Source: Paracoccus sp. SMMA_5_TC
GTDB lineage: Bacteria; Pseudomonadota; Alphaproteobacteria; Rhodobacterales; Rhodobacteraceae
Assembly: GCF_009696685.2 (NCBI RefSeq)
Contig: NZ_CP102355.1
Location: 2,467,501-2,531,500, forward strand
DNA length: 64,000 nt
Direction of reading: 5' to 3'
This document shows positions 9,106 to 18,994 of this stretch, in pieces. A program made the position numbers and the translations under genes. Within the stretch, counting starts at the first letter, position 1; every line of letters starts with the position of its first letter. The notes beneath the pieces were generated by a model. That model saw nothing but the letters and a program-made list of their open reading frames with translations, was not told the DNA's origin and ran no database searches.

Positions 9106-12009
9106 ATGAGCGATACCACCGCCGCCGTGCCCGACTACCGCGATACCGTATTCCTGCCGCAGACCGATTTCCCGATGCGCGCCGCCCTGCCCCAGCGCGA
9201 GCCCGAATGGCTGGCGCGCTGGGAACGCATCGGCATCTACGACCGCCTGCGCGAACGTGCCGAAGGGCGCAGCCCCTTTATCCTGCACGATGGCCCGCCC
9301 TATGCGAACGGCAACCTGCACATCGGCCACGCCCTGAACAAGACGATCAAGGACATCATCGTGCGCAGCCACCAGATGATGGGCCGCGATGCGCGCTATG
9401 TGCCGGGATGGGATTGTCACGGCCTGCCCATCGAATGGAAGATCGAGGAAAAATACCGCAAGGACGGGCGCGACAAGGATGCCGTCGATGTGGTCGAGTT
9501 CCGCCAGGAATGCCGCCGCTTTGCCGCCGAATGGGTGGATATCCAGCGGCAGGAATTCAAGCGGCTGGGCGTGACCGGCAAATGGGACGCCCCCTATCTG
9601 ACCATGGATTACCATGCCGAGGCGGTGATCGCGGCCGAGTTCATGAAGCTGCTGATGAACGGGGCACTTTACCAGGGCTCGAAGCCGGTGATGTGGTCAC
9701 CGGTCGAAAAGACCGCCCTGGCCGAGGCCGAGGTCGAATATCACGACCACACCAGCCACACGATCTGGGTGCGCTTCCGGCCGCTGTCGGGGCTTGACGG
9801 GGCATCGGTGGTGATCTGGACCACCACCCCCTGGACCATCCCGCAAAACCGGGCCGTCGCCTACAATCCTCAGATCGCCTACAGCATCTATCGCGTCATC
9901 GAGCTGGCCGAGGGGGCGACCGCCCGCGCCGACGAGCTGCTGGTTCTGGCCGATGCGCTGGCGGAATCGGTGATGGGCGCGGCCAAGGTCACCCGGTTCG
10001 AGCGTCTGCGCCCGGTCCCCGCCGACGAACTGGCGGGCCTGGTCCTGGCCCACCCCCTGCGCGGGGTCGAGGGTGCGGCCGGCGAATGGGATTACGACGT
10101 TCCGATGCTGCCCGGCGATCACGTCACCGAAGACGCCGGCACCGGCTTTGTCCATACCGCGCCCAGCCATGGCGACGACGATTATCAGCTGGGGCTGAAA
10201 TTCGGTCTGCCCATGACCTACAATGTCGAGCCGGACGGCAGCTATCGCGCCGACCTGCCGCTGTTCGGGGGTCAGGCGATCATCGGCCCCGATGGCAAGG
10301 AAGGCCCGGCAAACGTCAGCGTCATCAAGCAGCTGGCCTATGCCGGCGCCTTGCTGGCCAAGGGCAAGATCAAGCACAGCTATCCCCACAGCTGGCGTTC
10401 CAAGGCGCCGCTGATCTACCGCAATACCCCGCAGTGGTTCGCCTCGATCGACAAACCGCTGAACGACGGGATGGGACAGTATGGCGATTCGATCCGCAGT
10501 CGCGCGCTGAACAGCATCGACAAGCTGGTCAAATGGTGGCCGCAATCCGGGCGCAACCGCATCCATGCGATGGTGGAAAACCGACCCGACTGGGTGCTGT
10601 CGCGCCAGCGCGCCTGGGGTGTGCCGCTGACCTGCTTTGTCAAGCGCGGCACCAGACCGGGCGACGCGGATTTCCTGCTGCGCGATCAACGCGTCAACGA
10701 CCGCATCATCGCCGCCTTCGAGGCAGAGGGCGCCGATGTCTGGTATCGCGACGGCTTCAAGGCACAGGTGCTGGACGGCATCGCCGATCCCGACGCCTAT
10801 GACCAGGTGATGGACGTGCTGGATGTGTGGTTCGATTCCGGCTCGACCCACGCCTTCGTGCTGCGTGACCGGGCCGACGGCGCACCCGACGGCATTGCCG
10901 ACCTGTATCTGGAAGGCACCGACCAGCACCGGGGCTGGTTCCAGTCCTCGCTGCTGCAGGGCTGCGCGACCAAGGGCCGGGCGCCCTATCGCAATGTGGT
11001 GACGCATGGCTTCACCCTGGACGAAAAGGGCATGAAGATGTCCAAGTCGCTGGGCAACACCATCGTCCCGGCGCAAGTGATCGAACAATACGGCGCCGAC
11101 ATCCTGCGGCTGTGGGTGGCGCAGACCGACTATACCGCCGACCAGCGCATCGGGCCCGAAATCCTGAAAGGCACCGCCGACAGCTATCGCCGCCTGCGCA
11201 ACACGCTGCGCTTCATCCTGGGCAACCTCGCCGGGTTTGCCGAAAGCGAGCGGGTCGAGCCGGCGCAGATGCCGGAACTGGAACAGTGGGTGCTGCACCG
11301 TCTGGCGCAGATCGACCAGCAGTTGCGTGCGGGCTATGCCGGTTTCGATTTCCAGGGCGTGTTCCAGACCGTGTTCCAGTTCGCCACCGTGGATCTGTCG
11401 GCCTTTTACTTCGACATCCGCAAGGACGCGCTTTACTGCGATGCGCCGATGGCGTTGCGGCGACGGGCGGCGCGCACGGTGCTGGACATCCTGTTCCACC
11501 GCCTGGTCACCTGGCTGGCGCCGATCCTGCCCTTTACCATGGAGGACGTGTGGCTGAGCCGGTTCCCCTCCAAGACCGACTCGGTGCATCTGCACGATTT
11601 TCCGGTGACGCCGACGGCCTGGCTGAACGAAACGCTGGCCGGCAAGTGGGATGCCATCCGCCGCACCCGTCGCGTGGTCACGGCGGCGCTGGAAATCAAG
11701 CGCACCGACAAGGTGATCGGCGCCAGCCTGGAGGCAAGCCCCATCGTCCATGTCGAGGATGCCGAGGTGCTGCGCGCGCTGAAATCGGTCGAGTTCGCCG
11801 ATATCTGCATCACCTCGGGAATCGGGCTGACCTCTGATCCCGCCCCGGCCGAAGCGTTCCGACTGGCCGATGTGCCCGGCATCGGCGTGGTCTTTGAACC
11901 TGCCGAGGGCGAGAAATGCCAGCGCTGCTGGAAGATCCTGCCCGATGTCGGCAACCACCGCCACCCCGGCACCTGTGCGCGCTGCGATGAGGTGCTGGGC
12001 CTGGACTGA
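9106..12009 (+). CDS. ileS: Isoleucyl-tRNA synthetase
   Basis: A 967-residue class I synthetase that charges tRNA-Ile and edits misactivated valine. The HIGH signature is in NGNLHIGHALNK and the KMSKS signature in KGMKMSKSLGNT. The long CP1 editing insertion contains the conserved TTPWTIP segment. The C-terminus has the zinc ribbon CQRCWK...CARCDE, marking the bacterial type I (mupirocin-sensitive) form. AAGGA lies 11-12 bases before the ATG at 9106. No T-box or other leader element is visible upstream. Confidence 0.97.
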   Translation: MSDTTAAVPDYRDTVFLPQTDFPMRAALPQREPEWLARWERIGIYDRLRERAEGRSPFILHDGPPYANGNLHIGHALNKTIKDIIVRSHQMMGRDARYVPGWDCHGLPIEWKIEEKYRKDGRDKDAVDVVEFRQECRRFAAEWVDIQRQEFKRLGVTGKWDAPYLTMDYHAEAVIAAEFMKLLMNGALYQGSKPVMWSPVEKTALAEAEVEYHDHTSHTIWVRFRPLSGLDGASVVIWTTTPWTIPQNRAVAYNPQIAYSIYRVIELAEGATARADELLVLADALAESVMGAAKVTRFERLRPVPADELAGLVLAHPLRGVEGAAGEWDYDVPMLPGDHVTEDAGTGFVHTAPSHGDDDYQLGLKFGLPMTYNVEPDGSYRADLPLFGGQAIIGPDGKEGPANVSVIKQLAYAGALLAKGKIKHSYPHSWRSKAPLIYRNTPQWFASIDKPLNDGMGQYGDSIRSRALNSIDKLVKWWPQSGRNRIHAMVENRPDWVLSRQRAWGVPLTCFVKRGTRPGDADFLLRDQRVNDRIIAAFEAEGADVWYRDGFKAQVLDGIADPDAYDQVMDVLDVWFDSGSTHAFVLRDRADGAPDGIADLYLEGTDQHRGWFQSSLLQGCATKGRAPYRNVVTHGFTLDEKGMKMSKSLGNTIVPAQVIEQYGADILRLWVAQTDYTADQRIGPEILKGTADSYRRLRNTLRFILGNLAGFAESERVEPAQMPELEQWVLHRLAQIDQQLRAGYAGFDFQGVFQTVFQFATVDLSAFYFDIRKDALYCDAPMALRRRAARTVLDILFHRLVTWLAPILPFTMEDVWLSRFPSKTDSVHLHDFPVTPTAWLNETLAGKWDAIRRTRRVVTAALEIKRTDKVIGASLEASPIVHVEDAEVLRALKSVEFADICITSGIGLTSDPAPAEAFRLADVPGIGVVFEPAEGEKCQRCWKILPDVGNHRHPGTCARCDEVLGLD

Positions 12010-12029
12010 GGTCTGCAACGGTCAACTTG

Positions 12030-12048
12030 CCCGCCGCGCCGCGGCGGG
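12030..12048 (+). terminator. Strong hairpin after ileS, no T run
   Basis: CCCGCCGC (12030-12037), loop GCC, GCGGCGGG (12041-12048): a perfect 8-bp stem 20 bases after the ileS stop. It lacks the uridine tract of an intrinsic terminator, so it may stabilise the message end or act with Rho. Confidence 0.5.
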
Positions 12049-12148
12049 CGTTCCGGATGCCGAAGCAGGCACTATATATGCACTAAATGCTGCTACGGGT
12101 GACGGCCCCTTGCAGTTACCTTCCCGCGCGTAAGGCGCGAGGGGTGAT

Positions 12149-12513
12149 ATGAAAGCATTTGGCCAAGTTCTATTCTTCTCGGCAACTCTTGGGGGTTGCG
12201 CCTCGGCGTCATGCAATCCTATGTGGGGAATGATGTGACCTAGGCGGCGATGGACTACGGCCCGGCTTCGGCGGTGATGGACCTGCCCGATGGCCGCCGC
12301 GCCTTCATGTGGCAGTCGACCCAGACCATGACCATGCCAGCCACCACCAATTACAATGCCGTAACAGCAGGAAGCTGGGTCACCGGCAGCGCCACCACCT
12401 ATGGTGGCGGTGTTTCGCAGTGGCAATGCACCTATACGCTTATCGGTCAGAAGAACCCCCGCAACAGCGATACCGTCGTCGATCATCGCAAGCCCAGCCT
12501 TGCCTGCGAGTAA
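12149..12513 (+). pseudogene. Frameshifted, stop-containing lipoprotein gene
   Basis: ATG 12149 opens a lipoprotein signal (MKAFGQVLFFSATLGGC) with GAGGGG upstream, but the frame closes at TGA 12236-12238. A second frame, continuous in sense from about 12208, gives VMQSYVGNDVT, a TAG at 12241-12243, then an open run of about 90 residues ending in KPSLACE at 12513. Joining the two needs one frameshift near 12198-12210 and readthrough of the TAG, which probably replaces a glutamine codon. The joined product resembles small Rhodobacteraceae lipoproteins with a Y-G-P and W-x-C pattern. Two separate lesions argue for a real pseudogene. Confidence 0.7.
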
Positions 12514-12660
12514 GCAAATATCCCAGCTGGCAAGCCACTGCGGCAATGCCACCACAGCTTGGCGGGGCAGTCGTCCCGACGCATCCGCCGAGCCTTTCCT
12601 TCATGTTGTGCGATCGTTAGCCTTGCGCCGGAACACATCTGAACCGGAAAGGGTCGCAAG

Positions 12661-13065
12661 ATGAAACCTCTGCTGCTGCTGGCTGCTGCAACCCTGCTGC
12701 TGGGCGCCTGCGCCGAAGGCGACCGCTATGCCGAGATCATCGCCAGGTCCACCCCGCCCAGCCCACAACTGCGGGCCGAACTGGCCAAGGGCGCGCAGAT
12801 GCTGGCCTATGACCCGGCCTCGATCCGGAACGCCGAGATTTCCAATGTGGCCAGCTTTGACGACGGGTTGCAGGGTGTCTGCGTGCGCGCCGACAGCAAG
12901 AACGTGAAGGGTGTCTATACCGGCGTGCACAACATCGGCATCCCGCTGCGCGATGGCAAACCCGTCGGCGGCACGCTGGATCACCCGATCTGCAATCGCA
13001 GCGACGTGCCCTGGCAGAAATTCCCCGAACTGGAACAGCTGCGCGCGCCCAAAAGCCGCCGCTAG
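12661..13065 (+). CDS. Small lipoprotein of unknown function
   Basis: The 134-residue product starts MKPLLLLAAATLLLGAC, a textbook signal with lipobox LGAC (Cys17 lipidated), so it is membrane-anchored on the periplasmic side. The mature part (about 118 residues) has two more cysteines (GVCVRADS and HPICNRSD) that may pair. I do not recognise a family. GGAAAGGG precedes the ATG by about 7 bases. The stop is immediately adjacent to the stop of the convergent miaB gene, with no gap. Confidence 0.75.
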   Translation: MKPLLLLAAATLLLGACAEGDRYAEIIARSTPPSPQLRAELAKGAQMLAYDPASIRNAEISNVASFDDGLQGVCVRADSKNVKGVYTGVHNIGIPLRDGKPVGGTLDHPICNRSDVPWQKFPELEQLRAPKSRR

Positions 13066-14403
13066 CTAGGCGACCAGTTCCCCCGCAAGCGAATTGGGGG
13101 CGCTGTGGGTGATGCGCACGCGCACCAGATCGCCCGGCCGATGGTCGGGCGCATCCACGAACACGGCGTGCAGGTAATCGGACTTGCCCACCATCTGCCC
13201 CGGATTGCGGCCGGGCTTTTCAAACAGCACGCCCAGTTCGCGACCCACCATTGCCGCCTGCGCCGCCTTTTGCTGGCTGCTCAGCAAGGCCTGCAATTCC
13301 TGCAACCTTGCGTCGGCCACCGCGCCGTCGATTTCAGGGCGGTCATAGGCCGGCGTGCCGGGACGCGGCGAATACTTGAAGCTGAAGGCAGTGCCAAAAT
13401 TCACCTGCCGGATCAGCGCCAGCGTGTCGCGATGGTCCTGATCGGTTTCGCCCGGAAAGCCGACTATGAAATCGCTGGTCAGCATGATGTCGGGCCGCGC
13501 GTCGCGGATGCGGTCGATCAGCCGCAGGTATTGCGCGACCGTATGGCGCCGGTTCATCGCCTTCAGGATGCGATCGCTGCCCGATTGCACCGGCAGGTGC
13601 AGATAGGGCATCAGCTTGGCCTCGTCGCGATGCGCCTCGATCAGGTCGTCGGCCATGTCGTTGGGATGGCTGGTGGTGTAGCGAATACGGTCCAGCCCGT
13701 CGATTTCCGCAATCGCCCGGATCAGCCGGCCAAAGCCCCACTCGCTGCCCTGCGGCCCCAGCCCGTGCCAGCCGTTCACATTCTGTCCCAGCAGGGTGAT
13801 TTCGCGCACGCCGCGCGCGACCAGATCGCGGGCCTCGGCCAGGATGCGATCGACGGGGCGGCTGACCTCGGCCCCCCGGGTATAGGGGACGACGCAAAAG
13901 GCGCAGAACTTGTCGCAACCCTCTTGCACGGTCAGGAAGGCAGCCGGGGCGCGACGGGTTGCAGCGGGTTTCGGCAGATGCTCGAACTTGTCCTCGGCCG
14001 GGAATTCGGTATCGACCCCCTTGCCTGCCCGCACCATGGCGGGAAGCCGGTGATAGGCCTGCGGCCCGACCACCAGATCGACCAGCGGCATCCGGCGCTG
14101 AATCTCCTCGCCCTCGGCCTGCGCGACACAACCCGCCACGCCGATCTTCAGATCCGGCTTTTCGGCCTTGAGCGGCTTCAGCCTACCCAGGTCGGAATAC
14201 AGCTTTTCAGCCGCCTTCTCGCGGATGTGACAGGTGTTCAGCAACACCATGTCCGCCTCCGCCTGGTTTTCGGTCAGCACATAGCCCTCGGCGCCCATGG
14301 CCTCGGCCATGCGCTGGCTGTCATAGACGTTCATCTGACAGCCATAGGTCTTGATGAAGAGCTTTTTGGTCGCCGAAGCGGTGGTGCTGGCTTGATCGGT
14401 CAT
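13066..14403 (-). CDS. miaB: tRNA-2-methylthio-N6-dimethylallyladenosine synthase MiaB
   Basis: A 445-residue radical-SAM methylthiotransferase that modifies A37 of tRNAs reading UNN codons. Domain order is visible: an N-terminal UPF0004 domain with three cluster cysteines ([32 protein letters not shown]), the radical SAM motif CDKFCAFC (in [17 protein letters not shown]), and a C-terminal TRAM domain (about the last 65 residues). I use ATG 14403 (MTDQAS). An ATG 15 bases upstream is possible. tRNA-Tyr (54275-54358) lies in this window and Tyr tRNAs are typical MiaB substrates. Confidence 0.95.
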   Translation of the reverse strand: MTDQASTTASATKKLFIKTYGCQMNVYDSQRMAEAMGAEGYVLTENQAEADMVLLNTCHIREKAAEKLYSDLGRLKPLKAEKPDLKIGVAGCVAQAEGEEIQRRMPLVDLVVGPQAYHRLPAMVRAGKGVDTEFPAEDKFEHLPKPAATRRAPAAFLTVQEGCDKFCAFCVVPYTRGAEVSRPVDRILAEARDLVARGVREITLLGQNVNGWHGLGPQGSEWGFGRLIRAIAEIDGLDRIRYTTSHPNDMADDLIEAHRDEAKLMPYLHLPVQSGSDRILKAMNRRHTVAQYLRLIDRIRDARPDIMLTSDFIVGFPGETDQDHRDTLALIRQVNFGTAFSFKYSPRPGTPAYDRPEIDGAVADARLQELQALLSSQQKAAQAAMVGRELGVLFEKPGRNPGQMVGKSDYLHAVFVDAPDHRPGDLVRVRITHSAPNSLAGELVA

Positions 14404-14635
14404 GCCGTGTTTTCCCATGGAATGGGGCGCTGATACAGGAAATGGCGCGCCTTGGAAAGTGGCGGTGCCGCAGCGCGCGCATGTGCTTCGGCGCCGAAAT
14501 TGCCGTGCCGGCGGGCAGATTGCCTGCTGTCGGCCGCGCGGGCCGGCCAAACTGCCAGCCGCCGCTTCAGCCCCATTGAACGCCCGCTGGCGCCCGGCTA
14601 GCCTGCCGGCACAACTGCTCATGGAGGCTGACGCG

Positions 14636-15997
14636 ATGAACCAACCGCAAAGCTGGGAAGCCCGCGCCGAGGAATATTCGCTGTATGGTTTCACCGACAT
14701 GCCCTCGGTGCATCGGCGCGGCACCGTGGTCGTGACCCATGGCGAAGGCCCCTATATCGTCGATGTGAACGGCCGGCGCTATCTGGATGCCAATTCCGGC
14801 CTGTGGAACATGGTCGCCGGCTTTGACCATCGCGGGCTGATCGAGGCCGCCAAGGCGCAATACGAGCGCTTTCCCGGCTATCACGCCTTTTTCGGCCGCA
14901 TGTCCGACCAGACGGTGATGCTGTCGGAAAAGCTGGTCGAGGTGTCGCCCTTTGCCAGCGGCCGGGTGTTCTATACCAACTCGGGCTCCGAGGCCAACGA
15001 CACCATGGTCAAGATGCTGTGGTTCCTGCACGCCGCCGAAGGCAACCCGCAGCGGCGCAAGATCCTGACGCGCTGGAACGCCTATCACGGCGTGACCGCG
15101 GTGTCGGCCAGTATGACGGGCAAGCCCTACAACTCGGTTTTCGGCCTGCCGCTGCCCGGCTTCATCCATCTGACCTGCCCCCATTACTGGCGCTATGGCG
15201 AAGCGGGCGAAACCGAACAGCAGTTCGTCGCCCGCCTCGCGCGCGAACTCGAGGACACCATCCAGCGCGAAGGCCCCGACACCATTGCCGGATTCTTTGC
15301 CGAACCGGTGATGGGTGCGGGCGGGGTGATTCCGCCGGCGCAAGGCTATTTCCAGGCCATCCAGCCCATCCTGCGCAAATACGGCATTCCGCTGATTTCG
15401 GACGAGGTGATCTGCGGCTTTGGCCGCACCGGCAACACCTGGGGCTGCGTGACCTATGATTTCATGCCCGATGCCATCATTTCCTCCAAGAACCTGACCG
15501 CGGGCTTCTTTCCGATGGGGGCGGTCATCCTGGGGCCCGAACTGGCATCGCGCGTGCAATCTGCGGTCGAGGCGATCGAGGAATTCCCGCATGGCTTCAC
15601 CGCCTCGGGCCATCCGGTCGGCTGCGCCATCGCGCTGAAGGCCATCGACGTGGTGATGAACGAAGGCCTGGCCGAAAACGTGCGCCGCCTGGCACCCCGG
15701 TTCGAGGCCGGCCTGCAGCAGTTGGCCAGCAAGCCCAACATTGGCGAATATCGCGGCATCGGCTTCATGTGGGCCCTTGAGGCGGTCAAGGACAAGGCGA
15801 CCAAGACCCCCTTCGACGGCAACCTGTCGGTCAGCGAACGCATCGCCAACACCTGCACCGACCTGGGGCTGATCTGTCGGCCGCTTGGCCAGTCGGTGGT
15901 GCTGTGCCCGCCCTTCATCCTGACCGAGGCGCAGATGGACGAAATGTTCGACAAGCTGAACACCGCGCTGGACAAGGTGTTTGCCGAAGTCGCCTGA
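14636..15997 (+). CDS. Class III omega-transaminase (PLP-dependent)
   Basis: A 453-residue class III aminotransferase. The PLP Schiff-base lysine is Lys285 ([10 protein letters not shown]), and the cofactor-binding [12 protein letters not shown] and SGSEAND segments are present. The sequence and length agree, as I recall it, with the Paracoccus denitrificans omega-transaminase that accepts amines and omega-amino acids with pyruvate. The physiological substrate could be taurine, a polyamine or beta-alanine, which sequence alone cannot decide. GGAGG at 14623 precedes the ATG at 14636. It is a stand-alone gene divergent from miaB. Confidence 0.9.
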   Translation: MNQPQSWEARAEEYSLYGFTDMPSVHRRGTVVVTHGEGPYIVDVNGRRYLDANSGLWNMVAGFDHRGLIEAAKAQYERFPGYHAFFGRMSDQTVMLSEKLVEVSPFASGRVFYTNSGSEANDTMVKMLWFLHAAEGNPQRRKILTRWNAYHGVTAVSASMTGKPYNSVFGLPLPGFIHLTCPHYWRYGEAGETEQQFVARLARELEDTIQREGPDTIAGFFAEPVMGAGGVIPPAQGYFQAIQPILRKYGIPLISDEVICGFGRTGNTWGCVTYDFMPDAIISSKNLTAGFFPMGAVILGPELASRVQSAVEAIEEFPHGFTASGHPVGCAIALKAIDVVMNEGLAENVRRLAPRFEAGLQQLASKPNIGEYRGIGFMWALEAVKDKATKTPFDGNLSVSERIANTCTDLGLICRPLGQSVVLCPPFILTEAQMDEMFDKLNTALDKVFAEVA

Positions 15998-16015
15998 AGC
16001 ACGAGCCGGCGCCCC

Positions 16016-16285
16016 CTACCAGGGGGCGTCGCCACCCAGAACCGCGCGCGCCATCTGCACCCGCTGCGGCGCCAGGCCCGTAGCCGCCGCAAAATCCAGC
16101 ACCCGTTGATCCTGCTCCAGCAGGAAATCCAGCACAAAGACCGCGAATTCGGGCCGCGCCGCCATCTGTCGCAACCCCGCGACATCGCAGCCAGATTGCG
16201 CCAGAAACGCCCCGATCAGTTCGGGATTTCCCGCAATATGGCCAAAGCCGCTGTCGGCGATCCCGGCTGCCTCGCGCGGGGTCAT
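16016..16285 (-). CDS. DUF3572 family small protein
   Basis: An 89-residue helical protein (LIGAFLAQSGCDVAGLRQMA, then FVLDFLLEQDQRVLDFAAATGL) that fits the DUF3572 family found mainly in alphaproteobacteria. The function is unknown. There is no signal or membrane segment. It converges on the omega-transaminase gene, with 18 bp between the stops, and is divergent from the GGDEF gene, a neighbourhood I believe is common in Rhodobacteraceae. Confidence 0.7.
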   Translation of the reverse strand: MTPREAAGIADSGFGHIAGNPELIGAFLAQSGCDVAGLRQMAARPEFAVFVLDFLLEQDQRVLDFAAATGLAPQRVQMARAVLGGDAPW

Positions 16286-16393
16286 TCTGCTCGCGCCGAT
16301 GTGAAGCCCATCCGTGAATTCCTGCTCGCGTGAAAGGAATTGTTAACTAATTTCCGGCAAGTTGACGTTGAAACGGGTCGATGTAAAGCGGGC

Positions 16394-17791
16394 ATGAACA
16401 TGACAGGACGCATTCTTGTCGTCGATGGCGTGCCGACGGCGCGCTATTCGCTCAAGGCCCGACTTTCGGCTGCCTGCTATGACGTTTCGGCCGCCGCGAC
16501 CGCCGACGAGGCATTGCGGATGGCGCGCATGCTTTCCCCCCAGATCGTGATTCTGGGCGCGAACCTGACGGATATGGACGCGCCGCAGCTGTGTCGAGCC
16601 TTGCGGCAACTGCCCCATGGCGACGAGCTTGCCGTGCTGGTGGCTGCGCGGCCCGGCGACCGTCTGGCGGCACTGCAGGCTGGGGCAACGGCGCTGATCG
16701 AACCGGTCGGGGACGATCTGACCCTGCTGGCCCGCATCCGCGGATTGATGCGGCACGACGACGGACCCGTCGAAGTGGCGTATGGGTTGGCCGAGTCCGC
16801 AGCCGGTTTCCAGCACGCAGACGACCGCCCGCGCGCAGTATTCGTGGCGGAAAGCCCGGCGATAGCGCTGGCCTGGCGTCACGCCTTGCAGGATCATGTG
16901 GGCTTTTCCATCGCGGTGCGGGATGCGGACAGGGCGCTGGCCGAAGCTGCCAGCGGCCGAAGCGCCGATCTTTATCTGATCGCCGCCGACATTGCCCAAC
17001 CGGGCGACGGGCTGAGACTGCTCTCCGAACTGCGCTCGCGCCCTGGCTCGCGTGCGGCGGCCTTTGTGATGGTCCTGCGCGGCGACCGCACCGACATGGC
17101 GCCGGTGGCCCTGGACCTTGGGGCGGGCGATGTGCTGAGCTGGGATCTGGCAAGTATCGACAAGGCGCCCGAAGCAGCCGTGCGCCTGCAGGCACAGCTG
17201 GGTCTGAAGCACGAGGCAGATCGCCGCCGTCGCGAAACCCGCCGCAATATGCAATGGGCGATGACCGACCCGTTGACCGGGCTTTACAATCGCCGCCACG
17301 CCTTGCCCCGGTTGACCGAACTGACACAGTTAGCCCGGGACCGGGCCGAGGATCTGGCGGTGATGCTGCTGGATCTGGATCGGTTCAAGCTGGTCAACGA
17401 TGTCCATGGACACGCCGCAGGGGACGCGGTCCTGGTCGAGACCGCCCGTCGCATGGCCCTGACACTGCCGGCGGACGCCTTGCTGGCCCGCATCGGCGGC
17501 GAGGAGTTCCTGATTGCGCTGCCCGGTCATGGCACAAGGGCGGCACGCCACATGGCCGATGAATTGCGCCAGGCGATCATGCGCCAGCCGATCGCGCTGC
17601 CCGACAGCGCCATGCAGCCGCGACTGACGATCACGGCATCCGTCGGGGTCATGGTGGCGCCCGGTGGTAGCCTGCAACAGGGCAGCCCGGACTGCGACAT
17701 GCTTCTGGCCCATGCCGATCGCGCGCTGCTGAATGCCAAGGCGCTGGGACGCAACAGGATCGTGATGGCCGCGCCCGTCCTTGCCGCCTGA
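16394..17791 (+). CDS. PleD-like GGDEF protein with two degenerate receivers
   Basis: A 465-residue protein with the PleD layout: receiver 1 (about 4-120), receiver 2 (about 146-270) and a GGDEF domain (about 285-463) with GGEEF at 368-372, so diguanylate cyclase activity is plausible. In receiver 1 the phosphorylated aspartate position is Gly55 (IVILGANL), the acidic pocket has one aspartate (VVDG) and the conserved lysine is glutamate (LIEPVG). Receiver 2 also lacks the aspartate (LYLIAADI). The RxxD inhibitory site reads PADA (359-362). It is therefore probably not controlled by phosphorylation or product inhibition. ATG 16394 gives the MNMTGRILVVD start. An in-frame alternative is ATG 16400. 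Confidence 0.85.
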   Translation: MNMTGRILVVDGVPTARYSLKARLSAACYDVSAAATADEALRMARMLSPQIVILGANLTDMDAPQLCRALRQLPHGDELAVLVAARPGDRLAALQAGATALIEPVGDDLTLLARIRGLMRHDDGPVEVAYGLAESAAGFQHADDRPRAVFVAESPAIALAWRHALQDHVGFSIAVRDADRALAEAASGRSADLYLIAADIAQPGDGLRLLSELRSRPGSRAAAFVMVLRGDRTDMAPVALDLGAGDVLSWDLASIDKAPEAAVRLQAQLGLKHEADRRRRETRRNMQWAMTDPLTGLYNRRHALPRLTELTQLARDRAEDLAVMLLDLDRFKLVNDVHGHAAGDAVLVETARRMALTLPADALLARIGGEEFLIALPGHGTRAARHMADELRQAIMRQPIALPDSAMQPRLTITASVGVMVAPGGSLQQGSPDCDMLLAHADRALLNAKALGRNRIVMAAPVLAA

Positions 17792-17882
17792 GCCCTGCGA
17801 CGCCTTGCCCAATGGGCTGTGCGCTTTCCTTTTGCACGGCATTGGCCTAGAAACAGGACAATCACAGACAGGAATTTTCACC

Positions 17883-18293
17883 ATGCCCGACATCCGTCCC
17901 GATCAGGCCGATCGTCCGGTCAAACCTGCGCTGCTGCGCGGTGCCCTGGGCCGCTGCCCCGCATGTGGACAGGGGCGCCTTTTCCACGGCTATCTCAAGG
18001 TTCGCGACACCTGCCCCCACTGCGCCGAACCGCTGCACCACCAGCGCGCCGATGATGGCCCGGCCTATGTGACGATCCTTCTGGTGTCGCATCTGGGGGC
18101 TCCGCTGCTGTTGGCGATCTTCATGATGTATCGCCCATCGGCCATGTCGATGCTGCTCGGTTTCGGCCTGGGGGCGGTCGCCCTTTCACTGCTGCTGCTG
18201 CCGCGCATCAAGGGTGCATTCGTCGGCTTTCAATGGGCGCGGCGCATGCATGGTTTCGGCGGCGAGGCCGAGCCGCAGGCCACAACGCCATGA
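17883..18293 (+). CDS. DUF983 family membrane protein
   Basis: A 136-residue protein with an N-terminal zinc-ribbon-like part (RCPACGQGRLF...DTCPHCAEPL, four cysteines as two C-x-x-C pairs) and two hydrophobic helices (about 60-80 and 86-106). This is the DUF983 pattern, often seen near cytochrome oxidase or NUDIX genes. The function is not established. The stop overlaps the ATG of the NUDIX gene (ATGA), indicating coupled translation. Confidence 0.75.
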   Translation: MPDIRPDQADRPVKPALLRGALGRCPACGQGRLFHGYLKVRDTCPHCAEPLHHQRADDGPAYVTILLVSHLGAPLLLAIFMMYRPSAMSMLLGFGLGAVALSLLLLPRIKGAFVGFQWARRMHGFGGEAEPQATTP

Positions 18294-18994
18294 CTGTGCC
18301 TGACCGGCAGGTCATCCGCGATGCAGCAACAGTGCTTGTGCTGGACAGGGATAGCTCGGGGCAGCCCTCGGTGCTGATGGGTCAGCGTGGCGCATCTGCT
18401 GCCTTCATGCCGTCGAAATACGTCTTTCCCGGTGGTGCCGTGGACGCCGAGGACGCGCAGGTGGCCTTGGCAAGGCCGCTGTCACCTGTCACCGAAACGC
18501 GCCTGCGGGCCGAACCACGGACCCCCTCGACCGTTTCCCCGCAGATCCTTGCCGCCGCCGCGCTGCGCGAACTGGCCGAGGAAACGGGCCTGCTTTCGGG
18601 CGTCCCCGGCCCCGCGCCCACGGGCTGGGGTCAGTATCAGCGCGCCGGGCTGGCGCCGGATGCCTCGGGGTTGATCTATCTGTTCCGCGCCATTACGCCG
18701 CCCGGCCGCACCAGACGCTTCGACGCGCGTTTCCTGGTGCTGGATGCGGGCCAGCTGCATGGCGACCGCCATGATTTCCGCGATGCCTGCGATGAGCTGT
18801 CGCATCTGCACTGGGTGCCCTTGGATCAGGCACGCAGATTGGACCTGCCTTTCATCACCGAGGTTGTTCTGGCCGAACTGGCCAACCTGGTGCAGTTGTC
18901 AGGCGGCGGGCCACTGATCGACCCGCCATCGGTTCCCTTCTTCGACAACCGCGGGGATGAGCCGCGCTTCCTGCGTCTGGGTCTGGACGGCTAG
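18290..18994 (+). CDS. NUDIX hydrolase
   Basis: A 234-residue NUDIX protein. The core of the NUDIX box is visible as AAALRELAEETGLLSG (REx2EExG), holding the metal-binding glutamates. The preceding G-x5-E half is weak because of an insertion (about 55 residues from YVFPGGAVDAED to the box), as in the NUDT7/NUDT19-like coenzyme A or ADP-sugar diphosphatases. The substrate is uncertain. It starts inside the DUF983 stop codon, and its last 4 bp overlap the convergent enoyl-CoA hydratase gene. Confidence 0.8.
   Translation: MTVPDRQVIRDAATVLVLDRDSSGQPSVLMGQRGASAAFMPSKYVFPGGAVDAEDAQVALARPLSPVTETRLRAEPRTPSTVSPQILAAAALRELAEETGLLSGVPGPAPTGWGQYQRAGLAPDASGLIYLFRAITPPGRTRRFDARFLVLDAGQLHGDRHDFRDACDELSHLHWVPLDQARRLDLPFITEVVLAELANLVQLSGGGPLIDPPSVPFFDNRGDEPRFLRLGLDG

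Noticed and set aside
16341..16350. A CtrA site before the GGDEF gene
   Set aside because: Only one TTAAC half is present (TGTTAACTAA). The second TTAA at the required 7-base distance is missing.
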